DNA of 64,000 nucleotides from Chloroflexota bacterium (GTDB lineage: Bacteria > Chloroflexota > Anaerolineae > Anaerolineales > Villigracilaceae). The stretch lies in the NCBI GenBank assembly GCA_013112685.1, contig JABFGC010000002.1:62001-126000 (forward strand), in the 5' to 3' direction. Shown piece after piece: positions 39,267 through 48,268 of this stretch. Numbering within the stretch: position 1 is the first letter of the stretch; every line of letters starts with the position of its first letter. The notes below the pieces were generated by a model. That model did no database searches and had not been told where the DNA came from. It saw only the letters and a program-made list of their open reading frames with translations. A program made the position numbers and the translations under genes.

Positions 39267-40385
39267 TTATCCGGCAAGAATAGCCCTGTCTTTACCCGCA
39301 TCTTTCCCCTTTTTCAGCGCGCTTTCTGCCGCATCCACCAGGGAGTTGGAGGTTTCGCCGTGCCTGGGATGGATGGCGATCCCTATGGTGATGCTGGTGG
39401 GGAAGCGCCAGGCTTTTGACGCCTCCCGGATTGCGGCACAAAAACGTTCCCCCACAATTACAGCCCCTTCGCCGGTTGTGTTCGGCAAAATGGCAATGAA
39501 TTCGTCGCCCGAACGCCAGCGGGCGATAAAATCACCGGGGCGCAGTTTCTCCGAAAGGACGGCGCCGATCTTTTGGATCATATCATCCCCCACGGCATAG
39601 CTAATGTGGTTGTAACGGGTCAACTCGTCGCCGTCCATGAGCAGGATGGCAAACGGTTGTTTCGACGACAGTTCCTTTTCGATCTTGTATAACGCCGCGC
39701 GCATATTCGGCAGACCGGAGATCGAATCCAGGAAGGAGGTCTTTTGCGCGGCGTCGAGCACCTGTCCCATCGAGACCACGCGGTTGATTGCCTGGTTGGC
39801 GATGGATTGCAGCACCTCCCAGGAGTGATGGATACCTTCCGGTCGCTGCTCCTCCGCCCTCGCAGTTGATCTGATCAGATCGCGCGCGTAGAAGATGCTG
39901 ATGGTGCTCGCGTTGTTCCTTTTTACATTCAGTATGGCTTCCCAAAGGTGAAACATTACGTCGTTGATGGAGAACTGCCTGTCCATGCCGTAATGGATCA
40001 AGGCAATCCGCGCCGGGGGCGATGGAATTCCCAGTTGCGCGCCCTCCCGGTTCAAGCGCCCAAAGATGCGGTTCAGTAATTCCTCGTAATCGGTATGACT
40101 CCCGTCCGTCAGGATGGCGGCGAAATCGTCCCCGCCGATGCGGTACGTGGGCGATGCGCTTTCCTCCTGCAGGGCGATCCCCAGCCAGCGGATGACCGAG
40201 TCGCCGTAGGCATGTCCTTTCGTCTTGTTCAGCATCGCAACGTGGTTCATGTCGAGGTACAGGATCGAAAACGGCTGGTGTCCGTCCCCGGATGAGAACT
40301 GGTCAAGCGTTTCGACAAAACTCAGAAAGTTGTAACAGCCTGTCAGGGGGTCCAGCCGGTAGAATTCGGGGGCGGGTGTGGTCAT
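39267..40385 (-). CDS. Tandem GGDEF-domain protein
   Basis: About 372 residues with two GGDEF-type domains and no sensor domain or membrane helix. Domain 1 has DPLTGCYNFLSFVETL, YLDMNHVAMLN and the active-site loop YRIGGDDFAAI. Domain 2 has DSISGLPNMRAALYKI, LLMDGDELTRYN and WRSGDEFIAILPN, with GG replaced by SG. Diguanylate cyclases make cyclic-di-GMP as dimers, and an internal tandem could form an intramolecular pair. ATG 40385 is preferred: GCGAGG lies nine bases upstream and a TATAAT box is at 40422-40427. The 94 bases between it and the IS hold only a short CGACCC/GGGTCG inverted repeat. Confidence 0.82.
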   Translation of the reverse strand: MTTPAPEFYRLDPLTGCYNFLSFVETLDQFSSGDGHQPFSILYLDMNHVAMLNKTKGHAYGDSVIRWLGIALQEESASPTYRIGGDDFAAILTDGSHTDYEELLNRIFGRLNREGAQLGIPSPPARIALIHYGMDRQFSINDVMFHLWEAILNVKRNNASTISIFYARDLIRSTARAEEQRPEGIHHSWEVLQSIANQAINRVVSMGQVLDAAQKTSFLDSISGLPNMRAALYKIEKELSSKQPFAILLMDGDELTRYNHISYAVGDDMIQKIGAVLSEKLRPGDFIARWRSGDEFIAILPNTTGEGAVIVGERFCAAIREASKAWRFPTSITIGIAIHPRHGETSNSLVDAAESALKKGKDAGKDRAILAG

Positions 40386-40520
40386 ATCAAACATCCTCGC
40401 AAGGGGAAGTGATTTATACAAATTATAGTAACACGGAGATGCCTCCGGCGGGATGCTGTTTGTAAGGGAATTTGGGATAAATGTCACTTGAAGAAGATTG
40501 CGGGAAATCGTACAAAGTAA

Positions 40521-40538
40521 ATGTCAGACGACTGTCAT
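40521..40538 (+). promoter_or_regulatory. Candidate GntR operator upstream of the regulator gene
   Basis: ATGTCAGACGACTGTCAT contains TGTCAGACGA, matching the core of the palindrome at 20900-20910 in nine of ten positions, and has imperfect dyad symmetry. It lies 20 bases before the GntR start, suggesting autoregulation. Confidence 0.45.
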
Positions 40539-40557
40539 CATACAAATCTGCTTATCC

Positions 40558-41289
40558 ATGGCTTTCGTTCAGTCCAAAACGGTTTCCAATCAGGTAGATG
40601 AAATCCTCCTGGAAAGAATTCGGGATGGCACCTATTTGCCCGGAAGCAGGATGCCTTCGGAAAGCGAGTTGTCTGATGAGTTGGGGGTGAGCCGCGCCAC
40701 AGTCCGCACGGCGCTTGCCAAACTTGCCGCCAATGGGTTGATCCTTCGCAAACAAGGGGATGGGACTTATGTGAATGCGCGCGTGCGCGAAGCCAGCGCC
40801 CAACTTGGGAATTTGTGGGACCTGGTGCGGTTGATCGAGGGTAATGGATACAAACCGTCCATCCGGTTTTTGGCGATGGAAAGACGACCCGCCACGGAAA
40901 AAGAGGCACTCGCCCTTGCGCTCGAAACAGGGGAGGATGTGATCAGCCTGCAGCGCCTGTTCCACGCCGACGGGCAGCCGGTCATCCTTGCGAATAACGC
41001 CATTCCTTTTTCGTTGTTGAAAGCGCCGCTGGAAAGCATTGACGGCTCTTTGCACATCCGCGATATTTTCCTGAAATATTTCAATCAGAGGATCGCGCTT
41101 GCCGTGACCGACATCCGTTCGACCGTGATGGATGAAGAGGCAGCCCGCTATTTGAGCGGCGAGACGGGCAGGACGATCTTGCAGTTGCAGGTGACGCTCT
41201 ACGGCAGGAATAATCTTCCGCTGGCTGTGGGCGTGAATATCTTCGACGATTCGATCCTGCGTTTGAGCCTCGCGCAGGCATGGATCTGA
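40558..41289 (+). CDS. GntR-family transcriptional regulator with UTRA domain
   Basis: 243 residues, intact. Winged helix: VDEILLERIRDGTYLPGSRMPSE, LSDELGVSRATVRTALAKLAANG, ILRKQGDGTYV. UTRA domain: VISLQRLFHADGQPVILANNAIP and TILQLQVTLYGRNNLPLAVGVNIFDDS. It directly precedes permease genes of importer B and has an operator-like site upstream, so it is probably a ligand-responsive repressor of purine uptake. It is the second UTRA regulator of the locus, with an intact recognition helix unlike the one at 24704. Confidence 0.87.
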   Translation: MAFVQSKTVSNQVDEILLERIRDGTYLPGSRMPSESELSDELGVSRATVRTALAKLAANGLILRKQGDGTYVNARVREASAQLGNLWDLVRLIEGNGYKPSIRFLAMERRPATEKEALALALETGEDVISLQRLFHADGQPVILANNAIPFSLLKAPLESIDGSLHIRDIFLKYFNQRIALAVTDIRSTVMDEEAARYLSGETGRTILQLQVTLYGRNNLPLAVGVNIFDDSILRLSLAQAWI

Positions 41290-41339
41290 CCCGTGCTTTT
41301 TGCAGGCGATAATTTGCCGCCCCGGAGGATACTATCCCG

Positions 41340-42473
41340 ATGCGATCAAGGCTGAGCACGCTTTTCGATGCGTTACTGCCGGTCATTGCCACGCTGGCTG
41401 CGCTTGCGGTCGGTGCGGTGATGCTGTTGTTCCTTAAGGTCAACCCGATTGAAGCGTACGGGGCTTTATGGAATGGCGCGTTTGGCAGTCCCAATTCCAT
41501 TGCTGAGACGCTGGTGAAAGCCACGCCCCTGCTTTTGGTGGCGCTGGGCATCTGCATCTCCTTCCGCGGCGATGTGATCAATATCGGCGGCGAGGGACAG
41601 ATGATCGTCGGCGCCATTCTCGCAACGTGGATCGGACTCACGTTCACCAATGCGCCCGGCTGGTTGATCGTCACGGCTGCCCTGCTCGCCGGGTTTGCGG
41701 GCGGGGCGGTATGGGGCGGAATTCCGGGTCTCCTCAAGGCGTATTTCAATGTGAATGAGATCCTCAGCACGGTGATGATGAACGCCATCGCCGTGCAGTT
41801 GATGAACTTCCTCCTGCGCGGACCGATGATTGACCCGTCGCAGGCGGAACTGGCTTCCAAGATTCCGCAAACCGCCCGCCTGGAAGATGCCTTCCATCTT
41901 GCGAGGCTCGCGCCCACCCGTTTGCATCTCGGCGCGCTGATCGCGGTGATCCTTGCGATCCTGGTCTACATTTTGTTGTGGCGCACCACGCTTGGATACC
42001 GCATCCGCGCGGTGGGGCAGAACCCGAATGCCTCGCGGTATGCGGGCATTAAAGTTCCTCGTTACGTGGTATTGGCGCTTCTGTTGAGCGGCGCGTTTGC
42101 GGGCTTGGCGGGAGCGGTCCAGGTGTACGGAGTCAATTACCGCATGATCACCGATGGCTCCGCTTCAGGGTTTACAGGCTCCGCGGGTTTCAATGGGATC
42201 GTGGCGGCGCTGTTCGGTCAATTGCATCCATTGTGGTCCATTCCCGCGTCCATTCTGTTTGGCGCATTGCTGGTGGGGGCGAACAGTATGCAGCGTGTGG
42301 TGCAGGTTCCCTCGGCGTTGATCACGGTGCTGAACGGACTGGTGGTTGTCTTCGTCGTCAGCAGCGAGATTTGGCGTCACCGCAGGCAGAGGCGCAGGCT
42401 GGCGGCTGTCCGGGAGGATGAAAGCCCGCCGAAGCAGGACCAGCCCGAAGTCCAGACGGAGGCGAAGCCATGA
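41340..42473 (+). CDS. Purine nucleoside ABC transporter permease B1
   Basis: 377 residues, multi-helix BPD type 2 permease. Diagnostic stretches: LVALGICISFRGDVINIGGEGQM (near 65), VNEILSTVMMNAIAVQLM (near 140) and LGYRIRAVGQNPNASRYAGIK (near 220). A charged C-terminal tail (RRQRRRLAAVREDESPPKQD) follows. Overlaps the next permease gene by four bases (ATGA). First structural gene of importer B. Confidence 0.9.
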   Translation: MRSRLSTLFDALLPVIATLAALAVGAVMLLFLKVNPIEAYGALWNGAFGSPNSIAETLVKATPLLLVALGICISFRGDVINIGGEGQMIVGAILATWIGLTFTNAPGWLIVTAALLAGFAGGAVWGGIPGLLKAYFNVNEILSTVMMNAIAVQLMNFLLRGPMIDPSQAELASKIPQTARLEDAFHLARLAPTRLHLGALIAVILAILVYILLWRTTLGYRIRAVGQNPNASRYAGIKVPRYVVLALLLSGAFAGLAGAVQVYGVNYRMITDGSASGFTGSAGFNGIVAALFGQLHPLWSIPASILFGALLVGANSMQRVVQVPSALITVLNGLVVVFVVSSEIWRHRRQRRRLAAVREDESPPKQDQPEVQTEAKP

Positions 42474-43402
42474 TCACCGACCTGTTATCCGCCACCGTCC
42501 TAATCGGAATCCTGGCATCGGGCATCCGCCTCGCGACTCCCTATCTGTACGCCGCCATCGGCGAGACGTTCAGCCAGAAAAGCGGCGTGTTGAATTTGGG
42601 GGTGGAAGGGCAAATGCTGCTCGGCTGTTTTGCGGCGTTCTACGTGGCGTTCACGACCGGGAACCTCTGGCTGGGCCTGCTGGCGGCACTCCTCGTCGGC
42701 GCGTTGATGGGCTCGCGATGGCGTTTGTGACGGTGAACCTTCACGCCCAACAAGGCATCAGCGGCATTGGATTTTATCTCTTCGGGCTGGGCATGAGCGA
42801 CCTGCTCTTCCAGCGGTTGATGGGAACCGTGGAAACCGTGCAGGGTTTCCCAAAGATTTATATTGCGGGTTTGAGCGATATTCCCGGGCTGGGCGAGATT
42901 TTCTTCAACCAGAACGTCCTCGTGTATGGCGCGTACCTGCTGGTCCCGTTGGCGTGGTTTGTCCTGAACAAGACCACGCTGGGGTTGAAAATTCGCGCGG
43001 TGGGAGAGAACCCGGACGCGGCCGATTCGCTCGGCGTGAGCGTGGCGCGGGTGCGATACTTTACCATCATCCTCGGCGGGACCCTTTCGGGCGTAGCGGG
43101 CGCATCCCTTTCCATTGCCTTGTTGAACGTCTTTCAGCAGAACATGACCAGCGGACTTGGCTTCATCGCCGTGGCGCTGGTATATTTCGGCGCGTGGCGG
43201 CCCCGTGGGGGTGCTGGGCGGCGCGCTGTTATTCAGCATGATCAATTCCCTGCAATTGTGGGTGCAGGTGCTGGGCATCCCAATCCCTTCGGACATTGCC
43301 GTGATGATGCCGTATGTCCTGACGATCCTCGTCCTGGTGGCGACGGTTTCGCGCGTGCGCGCCCCGTCTGCCTTGACCAAACCATTCGAACGCGATGAAT
43401 AA
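42470..43402 (+). CDS. Purine nucleoside ABC transporter permease B2 (two frameshifts)
   Basis: About 310 residues after restoring a missing base near 42712 and removing an extra C near 43200; the shifts cancel. Sequence blocks: YAAIGETFSQKSGVLNLGVEGQML, FVTVNLHAQQGISGIGFYLFGLGM, LGLKIRAVGENPDAADSLGVSV, IAVALVYFGAW, then the C-terminal helix NSLQLWVQVLGIPIPSDIAVMMPY. Equivalent to permease A2. Its 5' end overlaps permease B1. Confidence 0.85.
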
Positions 43403-43538
43403 TGGACTGCGCCGGAATTAATTTTTTCTCCACGAAGTTCACGAAGAAACACGAATTTCTTTCGTGACCATTCGCCCTTCGTGGATTCTCTTCTTATTTC
43501 CGATCATGTCGAATGTTCAAGGAGGTGCGCAAAAGAAA

Positions 43539-43613
43539 ATGCCGTTGATTGAAAAAGGTTTGAATACAAATCGTCGTATAAATCCAAATCAAAAGAACTG
43601 GAGAAGAAGATGA
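43539..43613 (+). CDS. Possible 24-residue leader ORF overlapping the binding-protein start
   Basis: A short frame (MPLIEKGLNTNRRINPNQK then a basic end) lies behind AAGGAGG. Its TGA overlaps the ATG of the lipoprotein gene, an arrangement compatible with translational coupling. SD spacing of 13 bases is long, and nothing else supports coding. Confidence 0.22.
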   Translation: MPLIEKGLNTNRRINPNQKNWRRR

Positions 43614-44690
43614 AGAAATTTGCATGGATCCTGACCTTTGTGCTCGCCCTCTCGCTCGTGTTGAGCGCCTGCGGCGCCTCTGCAACCGAGGAAGCCCCCG
43701 CCGCTACGGAAGAAGCCCCTGCCGCGACCGAAGAAGCGCCCGCCGCCACTGAGGAAGCCACCGAAGAAGCCGCTCCCGCCGAACCCTTCCGCGTTGCGGT
43801 GGTGATGCCGAGCGCGATCAACGACCCGGCGTTCAGCCAGAGCATGTACGACGCGCTGATGCGCATCCGAGGAGGAGATGGGCGGAGAAGAGAACTTCGA
43901 GTTCGTCTACTCTGAGGGCATGTTCGTGGTGGACGATGCCGCGGCCGCGATCCGCGACTACGCATCGCAGGGCTTCGACCTGGTGATTGCGCACGGCTCG
44001 CAGTACGGCTCTTCGCTGCAAGAGATCGCGCCCGACTTCCCCGAAACCAGTTTCGCCTGGGGCACCACCGTGAATACCTTCGACCAGCCGAACATCTTTG
44101 CCTACGAAGCGGCTTCTCATGAAGGCGGCTACGTCAACGGTGTGCTGGCGGCGACGCTTACCCAAAGCAAAGTGATCGGCGTTGTGGGGCCCATCGAGAC
44201 CGGCGATGCCAAACTGTACGTGGATGGGTTCAAAGCTGGCGTTGCGGCGACCGACCCCGCGATTCAGGTGAACGTGAACTACATCGGTTCCTTCTCGGAC
44301 GTTGCGCTTGCCTCTGAAGCCGCGACGACTCACATCTCCGCCGGGGCGGATGCGATGACCGGAACCGCCCAGATGGTCGTGGGCGCCATCGGCAAGGCGG
44401 AGGAAGCCAATGTGCTTTGGTTCGGCACGCAGTCCAACCAGTCCTCCCTGGCTCCTTCCATCGTGGTCGCCAGCCAGGTCTATCACTGGGAAGTGGCTCT
44501 GCGCGAAATGATCGCCCTCATCAAGGAGGGCACGCTCGGCGGACAGTCCTTCACCGCCAACCTTGCCAACGGCGGCGAAGTGATCGAGTTCAATCCCGAT
44601 TACGCGCTCCCCGATGACGCCAAGGCGCTCGCCGAATCCACCGTTCAGGGAATCATTGACGGCTCCATTACCATCACGCTTCCTGAGTAA
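43610..44690 (+). CDS. BMP-family substrate-binding lipoprotein (importer B, one frameshift)
   Basis: About 359 residues after removing one extra base near 43871. Lipobox LSAC near residue 21, then a short tandem peptide repeat (three EEAPAAT units), then the BMP fold: RVAVVMPSAINDPAFSQSMYDAL, FDLVIAHGSQYGSSLQEIAPDFP, HEGGYVNGVLAATLTQSKVIGVV and GKAEEANVLWFGTQSNQSS. Ligand likely a purine nucleoside or base, from family and context. Lies between the B permeases and ATPase B. A perfect 16-bp palindrome follows the stop. Confidence 0.85.
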
Positions 44691-44698
44691 TCTATTTA

Positions 44699-44731
44699 AG
44701 ACTTCGGAAGTCTTCAAGACTTCCGAAGTCT
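44699..44731. repeat. Perfect 16-bp palindrome between binding-protein B and ATPase B genes
   Basis: AGACTTCGGAAGTCTT and AAGACTTCCGAAGTCT are separated by a single C. No T-run follows. Same family as 8990-9017; may stabilise the 3' end of the binding-protein message. Confidence 0.7.
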
Positions 44732-44757
44732 GCCTTTGGTATGTTTAGGATGGCGCA

Positions 44758-46326
44758 ATGACCGAATCAACCAAACTCCCCTCCGGGCAGGAGCGCGTCA
44801 CCAGCCTCGAGATGCGGGGCATTACCAAACGTTTCCCCGGCGTGCTCGCCAGCGACCGCGTTGATTTCGACGTTAGAGCGGGCGAAGTCCATGCCTTGCT
44901 GGGCGAAAACGGCGCAGGCAAAAGCACGTTGATGAAAATCCTGTACGGTTTGTATCGCCCCGATGAAGGCGCGATCTTGCTGAACGGAAAGCCGGTTGCC
45001 ATTTCGTCGCCGAACGATTCGATCAACCTGGGCATCGGCATGATCCACCAGCACTTTATGCTGGTGCCGACCCTGACGGTTGCGGAGAACGTCGCTCTCG
45101 GGTTGCCATCCTCCCGGGGAGCGCTGACAGACCTCGACCGCGTCTCGAAGCGCATTTTGGAACTGGCGAACATCTACGGCTTGAAAATTGATCCCGATGC
45201 CTACATCTGGCAGTTATCCGTCGGACAGCAGCAGCGGGTCGAGATCATCAAAGCCCTGTATCGCGGAGCCGCCCTGCTCATCCTCGACGAGCCGACCGCC
45301 GTGCTCACCCCGCAGGAGGTGGATGAGTTGTTCGTCATCATGCGCCAGATGGTGAAGGACGGGCACGCGCTTATTTTCATTTCCCATAAACTGCACGAAG
45401 TGGTCGAGATCAGCCACCGCGTCACCGTCCTGCGCGACGGACGCACCATCGGCACGCGCCCCACCGCTGAAACCACCAAACAGGACCTCGCCAATTGGAT
45501 GGTCGGACGCGAGGTGGGTTTTGCGCCCGAGCGCGGCAAAACCAAACTTGGCGAAGTCCGCCTGAGTCTGGATCGCGTCCACTGCGGAAGCGACCGCGGC
45601 ACGCCCGGGCTGCGCGGGGTCAGTTTCGAAATTTGTTCGGGTGAGATTCTCGGCTTTGCAGGCGTTTCCGGCAACGGTCAACGGGAACTTGCCGAAGCCA
45701 TCACCGGCTTGCGCAAAGTCACGTCGGGCAGGGTCTATCTCGAAGGGCAGAACATCACCAACCTTGCGCCCGGCGAAATCACCGACCGGATGCTTTCCTA
45801 CATCCCCGAAGAACGCATGCGCGACGGCATGATCAAGGACTTCACCGTCGCCGAGAACATGGTCCTGCGCGAACACCACAAACAACCGTATTCCAGAAGC
45901 GGATTTCTGAACCTGCGCAATATCGCCAGCCATGCCGACCGGTTGATCCAGAAATTCCAGGTCAAGACCCCGTCGCGGGACACGTACGCAAAGAATCTCT
46001 CCGGTGGCAACATCCAGAAAGTCATCCTCGCGCGCGAACTCTCGCGCAACCCGCGTGTCATCCTCGCGGCGCAGCCCACTCGCGGACTCGACATCGGCGC
46101 GACGGAATACGTTCGCGAGCAGTTGATCGAACAGCGCAACCAGGGCGCGGCGGTCATGCTGGTCTCGGAAGACCTCGACGAGATTCTGGCGCTCTCCGAC
46201 CGCATCGCGGTCATCTACGAGGGACAGATCATGGATATCGTCCCGCGCGAGAACGCCACGCCCGAAAAACTTGGCTTGCTCATGGCAGGCGTGCATCCTG
46301 AAGACGCCGCGCCTGTTGTACAATAA
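44758..46326 (+). CDS. Purine nucleoside ABC transporter ATP-binding protein B
   Basis: 522 residues, two ABC domains, intact. First: HALLGENGAGKSTLMKILYG (near 55), QLSVGQQQRVEIIKAL, LLILDEPTAVLTPQE. Second: FAGVSGNGQRELAEAI (degenerate Walker A), NLSGGNIQKVILARELS, AAQPTRGLDIGAT, where the Walker B carboxylates are replaced. Closest in pattern to NupO/YufO-type ATPases. The structured leader and FAD-subunit gene of the xanthine dehydrogenase type enzyme follow. Confidence 0.9.
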   Translation: MTESTKLPSGQERVTSLEMRGITKRFPGVLASDRVDFDVRAGEVHALLGENGAGKSTLMKILYGLYRPDEGAILLNGKPVAISSPNDSINLGIGMIHQHFMLVPTLTVAENVALGLPSSRGALTDLDRVSKRILELANIYGLKIDPDAYIWQLSVGQQQRVEIIKALYRGAALLILDEPTAVLTPQEVDELFVIMRQMVKDGHALIFISHKLHEVVEISHRVTVLRDGRTIGTRPTAETTKQDLANWMVGREVGFAPERGKTKLGEVRLSLDRVHCGSDRGTPGLRGVSFEICSGEILGFAGVSGNGQRELAEAITGLRKVTSGRVYLEGQNITNLAPGEITDRMLSYIPEERMRDGMIKDFTVAENMVLREHHKQPYSRSGFLNLRNIASHADRLIQKFQVKTPSRDTYAKNLSGGNIQKVILARELSRNPRVILAAQPTRGLDIGATEYVREQLIEQRNQGAAVMLVSEDLDEILALSDRIAVIYEGQIMDIVPRENATPEKLGLLMAGVHPEDAAPVVQ

Positions 46327-46349
46327 ACAAAATTCATTCCCATCGGTTT

Positions 46350-46435
46350 GGTGGTCGTGGCGCGGAAAGCGTCACGGCGTTGGGCAGTGAAGCCCATCGA
46401 AAAGCGCCGCCGTCCAGCGGAAAGAGGACACCACC
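46350..46435 (+). ncRNA. Candidate structured cis-regulatory RNA (riboswitch-like) upstream of the FAD subunit
   Basis: By eye this 86-nt leader folds into a closed multi-branch: P1 GGTGGT (46350-46355) with ACCACC (46430-46435); P2 CGTGGCGC with GCGTCACG (46356-46376, one G-U pair, GGAAA loop); P3 GCG/CGC around TGGGC-AGTGAA-GCCCA (46377-46407); P4 GTCC/GGAC (46412-46429). The octamer GCGGAAAG occurs twice, spanning the P2 loop and in the P4 loop. The likely ribosome-binding site (AGAGGA, 46423-46428) lies in the loop and 3' strand of P4, nine bases before the ATG. The fold resembles no riboswitch class I can name. Confidence 0.5.
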
Positions 46436-46436
46436 T

Positions 46437-47318
46437 ATGAACCTTTGGCAGGAATACAAACGCCCCACCTCCGTGGCGGAAGCGGTTCAAGCGCTTGCTG
46501 CCGCCTCTGGTCCCGCACTTCCCATCGCAGGCGGCACCGACCTCCTGCTCGACCTCAAACAGGGACGTCACACCCCCATCCATACATTGGTGGATTTGAC
46601 CTTCATCCCGGAGATGTCCGCCCTCGAATTGAGAGGGGATGACCTCTTCATCGGCGCCGTCGTCCCGGTCAACCGCATCGCGCTGGACCCGCTAACGGGT
46701 GCGCATGCCCAGGCTTTGGTCGAAGCCTGTAACTTGATCGCCGGTCCGCAAGTCCGCAACACCGCCACGCTCGGGGGTAACGTCGCCCACGCCCTCCCCG
46801 CCGCAGACGGGACGATTGCGCTCACGGCATTGAACGCCGAAGCCGAAATTGCCAGCGCAACTGGCACAAGGCGCATCCCCTTTATCTCCCTCTTTACGGG
46901 CCCCGGTAAATCTTCCATCGAAAAAAACAAAGAAATCATCGTTGGTTTCTACTTGCCAATCTCCAATTTCCAATCTCTAAAAACCGCCTCCTGTTTCAAG
47001 CGCATCATGCGCCCGCAGGGAGTTGCTCTCCCCATCTTGAACTGCGCCGTCTGGCTTGCGCGCGAAGAGAATGCGATCAAAGACATCCGCATCGCGGTCG
47101 GACCCGGCAGCTCGACCCCCTTCCGCGCCACCGAAGCCGAGAACGTTTTGCGCGGTCAAGCCATGAGCGAAACGGTCTTTGCCGCTTCATTGAATTCCTT
47201 GCTCGCCCAAGCCAAATTCCGCACGAGCGCCCGCCGCGCCAGCGCCGACTACCGCCGCCACATCGTCGGCGGCTTGTTCAAGGATGTGCTGGATACCGCG
47301 TGGAAAAGAGCAGAGTAA
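46437..47318 (+). CDS. FAD-binding subunit of a xanthine dehydrogenase-type enzyme
   Basis: 293 residues of the CoxM/XdhB family, which passes electrons from the 2Fe-2S clusters to NAD through FAD. FAD motifs are LPIAGGTDLLLDLKQG (near 27) and GPQVRNTATLGGNVAHALPAAD (near 105). The C-terminal CODH-FAD domain includes CFKRIMRPQGVALPILN. The stretch PISNFQSLK near residue 180 is encoded by a CCAATCTCCAATTTCC repeat (46955-46982), apparently an in-frame insertion. ATG 46437 is chosen because it follows the structured leader and the GAGG site. Its partner subunit lies at 48269, separated by a foreign-looking gene. Confidence 0.87.
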   Translation: MNLWQEYKRPTSVAEAVQALAAASGPALPIAGGTDLLLDLKQGRHTPIHTLVDLTFIPEMSALELRGDDLFIGAVVPVNRIALDPLTGAHAQALVEACNLIAGPQVRNTATLGGNVAHALPAADGTIALTALNAEAEIASATGTRRIPFISLFTGPGKSSIEKNKEIIVGFYLPISNFQSLKTASCFKRIMRPQGVALPILNCAVWLAREENAIKDIRIAVGPGSSTPFRATEAENVLRGQAMSETVFAASLNSLLAQAKFRTSARRASADYRRHIVGGLFKDVLDTAWKRAE

Positions 47319-47335
47319 CCACGGAGATCTTGGGT

Positions 47336-48229
47336 ATGAGATATTTTTATATGAAGATTGGAAATAGTAATTCCCTTGCTGGCAGCTGGTTGTCTGGGGA
47401 AAATCCATTGAAAAGACCCGCGGTAGTCATATTCTTTGGAAAAAGTTCTGTTGATGACATTAGAAATGGAAAATCTGATCCCCAAGCTAGGCAATTTGTG
47501 GAAAGTAGCTTGAAAAAAAATCGAGAGCATATCCGAATTGTTGTAGTTGGAAAAGGAAATTGTTGGATACTTCAGCCAAGCGGCAATGTTATAGAATATA
47601 GACCTAGCCTTAAGGACGGGCACAATTTAAAAGACTTATGGAAAATTCTTCCAGTAAATATCTTGACTACCTTGTCAATACGTGATATCCCGCCTGTTCT
47701 TGCTGGAATAAATGCACATGCTTATTTAGGCAGGGGAACATATCGTGAATTGGGAAAGACGAATTGGGGAAATATAAAAGCAATACATTCTGTTCTTGGG
47801 GAACCGTTGCCCGCTGAACACCTAGAAAAGATAAATTGCCAAGCAACAAATCTTTTTGAATGTTTAAGTAGCGTTGAGCTAGAAACACTAGTTGCCAAGT
47901 TGTTCGAGTCTCAAGGGTGTTTTGTTCCTGCATATCGCGGCAGTTATATTCAAGACGTTGATTTATTTATCCGTAACGAGAATCTAACTTCAATAAACCT
48001 GAATGGTTTGTATGTTCCACCTAATAGCAGTATCACTCTTCAAGTAAAAAGGCGATTGGGTTTGAGGAAGAAGGTTGGAAATGCCGACCATCTTATTGCT
48101 TTGGATGCGCCTGTATTAAATGCCGAATGGTTGCTGGAACAAATAAAGGAAATCCCATCTGTATCTTTATGGCTTAAGAAGTCTTTATCTTGGCTTTCAC
48201 CCGATTTTCTTTCAAATTATAGTTTGTAG
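47336..48229 (+). CDS. AT-rich orphan gene with Mrr-like PD-(D/E)XK nuclease motif
   Basis: 297 residues. Base composition is far lower in GC than all neighbours. The C-terminal half contains ELETLVAKLFESQGCFVPAY, then YIQDVDLFIRNE and SSITLQVKRRLG. This is the E/D...D...QxK arrangement of Mrr/restriction-endonuclease-like folds. The N-terminal half (VVVGKGNCWILQPSG) is unassigned. GGAG is eight bases before ATG 47336. It lies between two subunits of one enzyme, so it is almost certainly an acquired insertion. A solitary restriction-like or defence protein is likely; exact family unknown. Confidence 0.6.
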   Translation: MRYFYMKIGNSNSLAGSWLSGENPLKRPAVVIFFGKSSVDDIRNGKSDPQARQFVESSLKKNREHIRIVVVGKGNCWILQPSGNVIEYRPSLKDGHNLKDLWKILPVNILTTLSIRDIPPVLAGINAHAYLGRGTYRELGKTNWGNIKAIHSVLGEPLPAEHLEKINCQATNLFECLSSVELETLVAKLFESQGCFVPAYRGSYIQDVDLFIRNENLTSINLNGLYVPPNSSITLQVKRRLGLRKKVGNADHLIALDAPVLNAEWLLEQIKEIPSVSLWLKKSLSWLSPDFLSNYSL

Positions 48230-48268
48230 GTTGATGTGCTTATCCTGTCAAATTCTTATGAGGAAAAC

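Noticed and set aside
46350..46435. Known molybdenum-cofactor or NMT1/xanthine riboswitch
   Set aside because: The conserved sequence blocks I know for those classes are not present, so it is reported only as an unassigned structured leader.
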